8,605 bases of DNA from Rhodospirillales bacterium (GTDB taxonomy: Bacteria > Pseudomonadota > Alphaproteobacteria > Acetobacterales > Acetobacteraceae), in assembly GCA_018971455.1 (NCBI GenBank), contig JAGXAV010000062.1:1-8605 (forward strand), given 5' to 3'. This document shows, piece by piece, positions 6,338 to 8,605 of the stretch. The notes under the pieces were generated by a model. It made no database searches, was not told the DNA's origin, and was given only the letters and a program-made list of their open reading frames with translations. Position numbers and translations under genes: made by a program. The stretch's first letter is position 1; every line of letters starts with the position of its first letter.

Positions 6338-7876
6338 TCAACCCCCGCGCCGGCGGCGCAGGAGGGCGGCCGCATCGAAGGCGCCGAGCAGCTGGCCGGC
6401 CGCGGCATAGACCAGCATGCCGCCGCCGATCAGCGCAGCCAGCCCGAGCCAGCGCAGCACCCCCTGCCCGGCCAGCGGCGCATAGACCAGCCGATCGATG
6501 GCCCCCAGCGCGACGGCCATGGCGAGTGCGGCGAGGAGCATGCGCGGCACCACCCGGGCGAGACGCGCATCGATGGCGAAATGCCCGCGCCGGCGCAGCA
6601 CCAGGGTGAGGGAAGCGACGTTCGCCCAGGCGGCGACGCCGGAGGCAAGCGGCGGGCCGAGATGCTGCAACGGCACCATGAAGGCGAAATTCAGCACCAG
6701 GTTCAAGGCCACCGTGGCGGTGCCGATCTTGACCGGGGTCGCGGTATCGCCGCGGGCGAAGAACCCGGGCACCAGGGCCTTGACCAGCACGAAGGCCGGC
6801 AGCCCCACGGCATAGGCGGACAGCGCCTGGCCGGCGCGCAGCGCCGCCCGGGGGTCGAAGGCGCCGCGCCCGAACAGCACGGCGATCACCGCATGGCCCA
6901 CCATGAGCAGCCCGATCGCCGCCGGAAGGGTGAGGCTGAGCGCGTATTCGATGCCGCGATTCTGCGCGGCCATGGCCGCCGCCGTCTCGCCGCCCCGCAC
7001 GGCGCGCGAGAGCGTCGGCAGCAGCGCGGTGCCGACCGCCGCCCCGATGACGCCGAGCGGCAGCTGGTTCACCCGGTCGGCGTAATAGAGCACCGACACG
7101 GTGCCGGAAGGCAGCAGGCTCGCGATGATGAGATCGACGGTCAGATTGAGCTGGGTGACGCCGGCGCCGAACAGCCCGGGCGCCATGCGCGCGAGCAGCA
7201 GCCGCATGCGCGGCGACAGGCGCGGCCGGCGCAGCGCAAGCCCCATCCCCGCCTTGCGCACCGCGTGCAGGAGTAGGCCGAGCTGGAGCACGCCCGAGAC
7301 GGTGACGCCCCATGCGAGCGCGTGGCCCGGTGTCGGCAGAAACCCGGCCAGTGCCAGGAGGAACGCGATGGTGGTGAGGTTGAACAGGATGGGGGCGGCG
7401 GCGGCGGCGGCGAAGCGGTCCAGCCCGTTCAGCACGCCGGAGAGCAGCGCCGTCAGGCAGATCAGCGGCATGTAGGGGAAGGTGATCCGGCTGAGCGTGA
7501 CCGCGAGGGCGAATTTGGCGGCGTCGGCATGAAAGCCCGGTGCCAGGACCAGCACGACCGCCGGCATGAAGAGCTCGCCGAGGATGGCCAGCCCGGCGAG
7601 CCAGACCGCCATCAGGGCCATGGCCTCCTCGGCGAAGCCCCGTGCCACGGCCGGGCCCTCGGCGGCGAGGGAGCCGGCGAATTCCGGCACGAAGGCGGCG
7701 TTGAACGCGCCCTCGCCGAACAGGCGGCGGAACAGATTGGGCAGCCGGTTGGCGACGAAGAAGGCGTCGGCCACCGGCCCGGCGCCGAGCAGGTCGGCGA
7801 TCAGCACGTCGCGCACGAAGCCCAGGATGCGGCTGGCCATGGTCCAGCCGCCGACGGTGAGGATGCCGCGCAGCAT
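6338..7876 (-). CDS. murJ: Lipid II flippase MurJ (MviN)
   Basis: Inner-membrane MOP-superfamily transporter that flips lipid-linked peptidoglycan precursor to the periplasmic face. The 512-residue protein is hydrophobic throughout, consistent with the usual 14 membrane segments. Functionally important residues known from E. coli MurJ can be matched: Arg16 and Arg22 in SRILGFVRD, Asp37 in VADAFFVAN, Asn47 and Arg50 in LPNLFRR, Glu55 in [13 protein letters not shown], and Arg268 in [15 protein letters not shown]. The frame is open 40 codons further upstream, but that part is not MurJ-like and crosses the terminator hairpins. ATG at 7876 has an AGGG ribosome binding site about 5 bases before it and gives the standard N-terminus. 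It ends in RRRRGG and is followed by trpS. Confidence 0.96.
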   Translation of the reverse strand: MLRGILTVGGWTMASRILGFVRDVLIADLLGAGPVADAFFVANRLPNLFRRLFGEGAFNAAFVPEFAGSLAAEGPAVARGFAEEAMALMAVWLAGLAILGELFMPAVVLVLAPGFHADAAKFALAVTLSRITFPYMPLICLTALLSGVLNGLDRFAAAAAAPILFNLTTIAFLLALAGFLPTPGHALAWGVTVSGVLQLGLLLHAVRKAGMGLALRRPRLSPRMRLLLARMAPGLFGAGVTQLNLTVDLIIASLLPSGTVSVLYYADRVNQLPLGVIGAAVGTALLPTLSRAVRGGETAAAMAAQNRGIEYALSLTLPAAIGLLMVGHAVIAVLFGRGAFDPRAALRAGQALSAYAVGLPAFVLVKALVPGFFARGDTATPVKIGTATVALNLVLNFAFMVPLQHLGPPLASGVAAWANVASLTLVLRRRGHFAIDARLARVVPRMLLAALAMAVALGAIDRLVYAPLAGQGVLRWLGLAALIGGGMLVYAAAGQLLGAFDAAALLRRRRGG

Positions 7877-7929
7877 GGCCCTGTATCCCAGCCGGCGCGG
7901 CGTTCCGCAATCAGGCGCCCGGACAAGCG

Positions 7930-7962
7930 AAGAGCCGACCCGGGGAGGACGGGCCGGCTCTT
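7930..7962 (-). terminator. Distal terminator hairpin of the repeat-protein gene
   Basis: Arms 7930-7942 and 7950-7962 form a 13-bp stem with a 7-base loop. On the minus strand the single imperfect position becomes a G-U wobble, while on the plus strand it is an A-C mismatch, so the hairpin is best formed by leftward transcripts. The transcript ends in a short U-containing run (CUCUUCGCUUGU). This fits a rho-independent terminator for the small gene ending at 8035, shielding murJ. Confidence 0.7.
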
Positions 7963-7966
7963 CTGT

Positions 7967-7997
7967 CGTGGCTCCGTGGGGAGGGGGAGGAGCCACG
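7967..7997 (-). terminator. Proximal hairpin downstream of the repeat-protein gene
   Basis: A perfect 9-bp inverted repeat, CGTGGCTCC at 7967-7975 and GGAGCCACG at 7989-7997, with a 13-base purine-rich (plus strand) loop. It comes 37 bases after the repeat gene's stop and just before the longer hairpin at 7930-7962. It has no U-tract of its own and probably acts with the second hairpin in termination or 3'-end protection. Confidence 0.5.
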
Positions 7998-8034
7998 GTC
8001 AGGCGGTGGCGGCGGGGTGCGCCGCCGGGTCGGC

Positions 8035-8430
8035 TCAGGCGGTGGCGACGTGGGCGTCGCCGGCCTCGGTGGCGGCGAGCTTGAGGTGAGCGTCGCCGGC
8101 GTTGCTGGCCAGCTGGAGGCGCGCATCCCCGGCCTCGGTGGAAGCGAGCTTGAGGTGGGCGTCACCGGCATTGGCGGCGAGGTTCAGCCTCGCGTCACCG
8201 GGCTCGGTCGCGGCGACCGAGAGGCGGCTGTCGCCGGGGTTGGTGGCGAGGCGGTACTGGCTGTCGCCGGGGTTGGTGGCCAGCTTCAGATGGGCGTCGC
8301 CGGCATCGGCGAGCTGGCGGGCGACGGGCGCCTCGCGGCCCTGGGCGACGACCTGCTCGTTCCCGGCGAAAGCGGGCGCGGCGAGGGCGAGGCCGAGGGC
8401 GGCGACGGTGGCGAGCAGTTTGATGGTCAT
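8035..8430 (-). CDS. Secreted repeat protein of unknown function (Gly-Asp 11/12-residue repeats)
   Basis: I do not recognise this family. The 131-residue product has a clear Sec signal peptide: MTIK, a hydrophobic core, and a likely cleavage after Ala22 in APAFA-GN. The mature part is a short linker and then eight repeats from residue 40 to the end, of the form A-x-N/TE-A/P-G-D-A/S-x-L-x-L. Gly-Asp pairs fall at 44, 55, 66, 78, 89, 101, 112 and 124, so units are 11, 11, 12, 11, 12, 11, 12 residues long. From unit 4 on, a TEAGDARLxL unit alternates with a NAGDAHLKL unit, giving a 23-residue (69-bp) higher-order repeat. Alternating L-x-L strands with G-D turns suggest a small beta-solenoid or amyloid-like stack (inference). 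No cysteines, membrane segment or known domain. ATG at 8430 is chosen for its strong AGGAG site 7 bases upstream; the frame is open to 8571 but that start would lack a signal peptide. Confidence 0.85.
   Translation of the reverse strand: MTIKLLATVAALGLALAAPAFAGNEQVVAQGREAPVARQLADAGDAHLKLATNPGDSQYRLATNPGDSRLSVAATEPGDARLNLAANAGDAHLKLASTEAGDARLQLASNAGDAHLKLAATEAGDAHVATA
8038..8313 (-). repeat. In-frame tandem repeats, 33-36 bp units with a 69-bp superperiod
   Basis: Coding repeats of the secreted protein. The plus-strand word CGGCCTCGGT recurs at 8061 and 8130, and the near-copy CGGGCTCGGT at 8199, each 69 bases apart. At the N-terminal end of the array a 33-bp period is seen instead: an identical 20-base word begins at 8228 and 8261. 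Such arrays are prone to unit gain and loss, so repeat number may vary between strains. Confidence 0.85.
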
Positions 8431-8605
8431 CGAAATTCTCCTGATGTCTGTGGCAGCGGCCGGGTTGCGGCGCTTGCGGGGTCTGTGTGGCGCGCCGCTC
8501 GGGGCTCCGGGCTGCCGTCGAGGGGGAAGATGCGCCGAGGCGCGTCGCGGCGGAACGCGCAACGTGTCCATAAGACCTATGCGTTCAGGTATGAAATACC
8601 GCCGT
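8431..8605 (-). promoter_or_regulatory. Leader and putative promoter region of the repeat-protein gene
   Basis: A gene-free 175-base stretch. Next to the ATG lies the AGGAG ribosome binding site (about 8438-8442). The middle is G+C-rich and featureless apart from short palindromes. The outermost part, from about 8561, is A+T-richer and is the likely promoter, giving a leader of roughly 120 bases. On the minus strand TGAAC (8583-8587) is followed 18 bases later by CGTT (8561-8564), loosely like the alphaproteobacterial EcfG general-stress promoter, and a 13-base palindrome GGTAT-N3-ATACC lies at 8588-8600. Neither is strong enough to name a regulator. Confidence 0.35.

Noticed and set aside
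5289..7910. An 873-codon minus-strand frame that would make a large N-terminal fusion to TrpS
   Set aside because: The N-terminal two thirds is murJ read in the wrong frame; real TrpS begins at its conserved [12 protein letters not shown] at 6284.
7885..7912. TTGCGG-N17-GATACA before murJ as a sigma-70 promoter
   Set aside because: Only 3 of 6 matches in each hexamer, and the -10 would sit 5 bases from the ATG and conflict with the ribosome binding site.
8038..8313. The repeat array as a CRISPR or non-coding satellite
   Set aside because: Periods are multiples of three, substitutions keep the frame, and no constant repeat with unique spacers is present; it is coding.
8431..8571. An upstream start for the repeat protein giving 178 residues
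   Set aside because: It would bury the signal peptide behind 47 Arg/Pro-rich residues, whereas 8430 has a strong AGGAG site and a proper N-terminus.

Overview
The window is high-G+C DNA (roughly two thirds G+C by eye) from an alphaproteobacterium, plausibly of the Acetobacteraceae/Rhodospirillales kind. The order ferrochelatase - uroporphyrinogen decarboxylase - intergenic region with DnaA boxes - dikinase regulatory protein - Maf is the layout known around the chromosomal replication origin of Caulobacter and relatives. No mobile element, CRISPR array, tRNA or rRNA was seen.

Left part (1-2748, minus strand): a heme-synthesis unit read leftward, hemE then hemH, followed by a HAD-family phosphatase whose ATG overlaps the hemH stop and which runs off the window. 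HemE makes coproporphyrinogen III and HemH inserts iron into protoporphyrin IX at the end of the pathway. The HemH has a cysteine set fitting a [2Fe-2S] cluster.

Middle (2749-3052): a 304-base gene-free stretch with two perfect DnaA boxes in inverted orientation, weaker box-like sites and a short A-rich tract. I call it the probable oriC. Genes on both sides are read away from it, and the base composition of the plus strand changes from C-rich on the left to slightly G-rich on the right, even within minus-strand genes.

Right of the origin (3053-5279, plus strand): the PEP synthase/PPDK regulatory protein gene, closely followed by a Maf-type nucleotide pyrophosphatase gene. A 110-base gap with a perfect 9-bp inverted repeat then leads to a PNPOx-like flavin-binding protein gene.

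Far right (5289-8430, minus strand): trpS preceded by murJ (lipid II flippase), probably cotranscribed. Two tandem hairpins, the likely terminator of the next gene, separate murJ from a small gene for a secreted protein. That protein is a signal peptide plus eight short repeats of 11 or 12 residues centred on Gly-Asp. I do not recognise its family; it is the least explained gene in the window. The last 175 bases hold its leader and putative promoter region.

The points most worth a second look are the origin, the repeat protein, the inverted repeat before the PNPOx-like gene, and the HemH cysteines.
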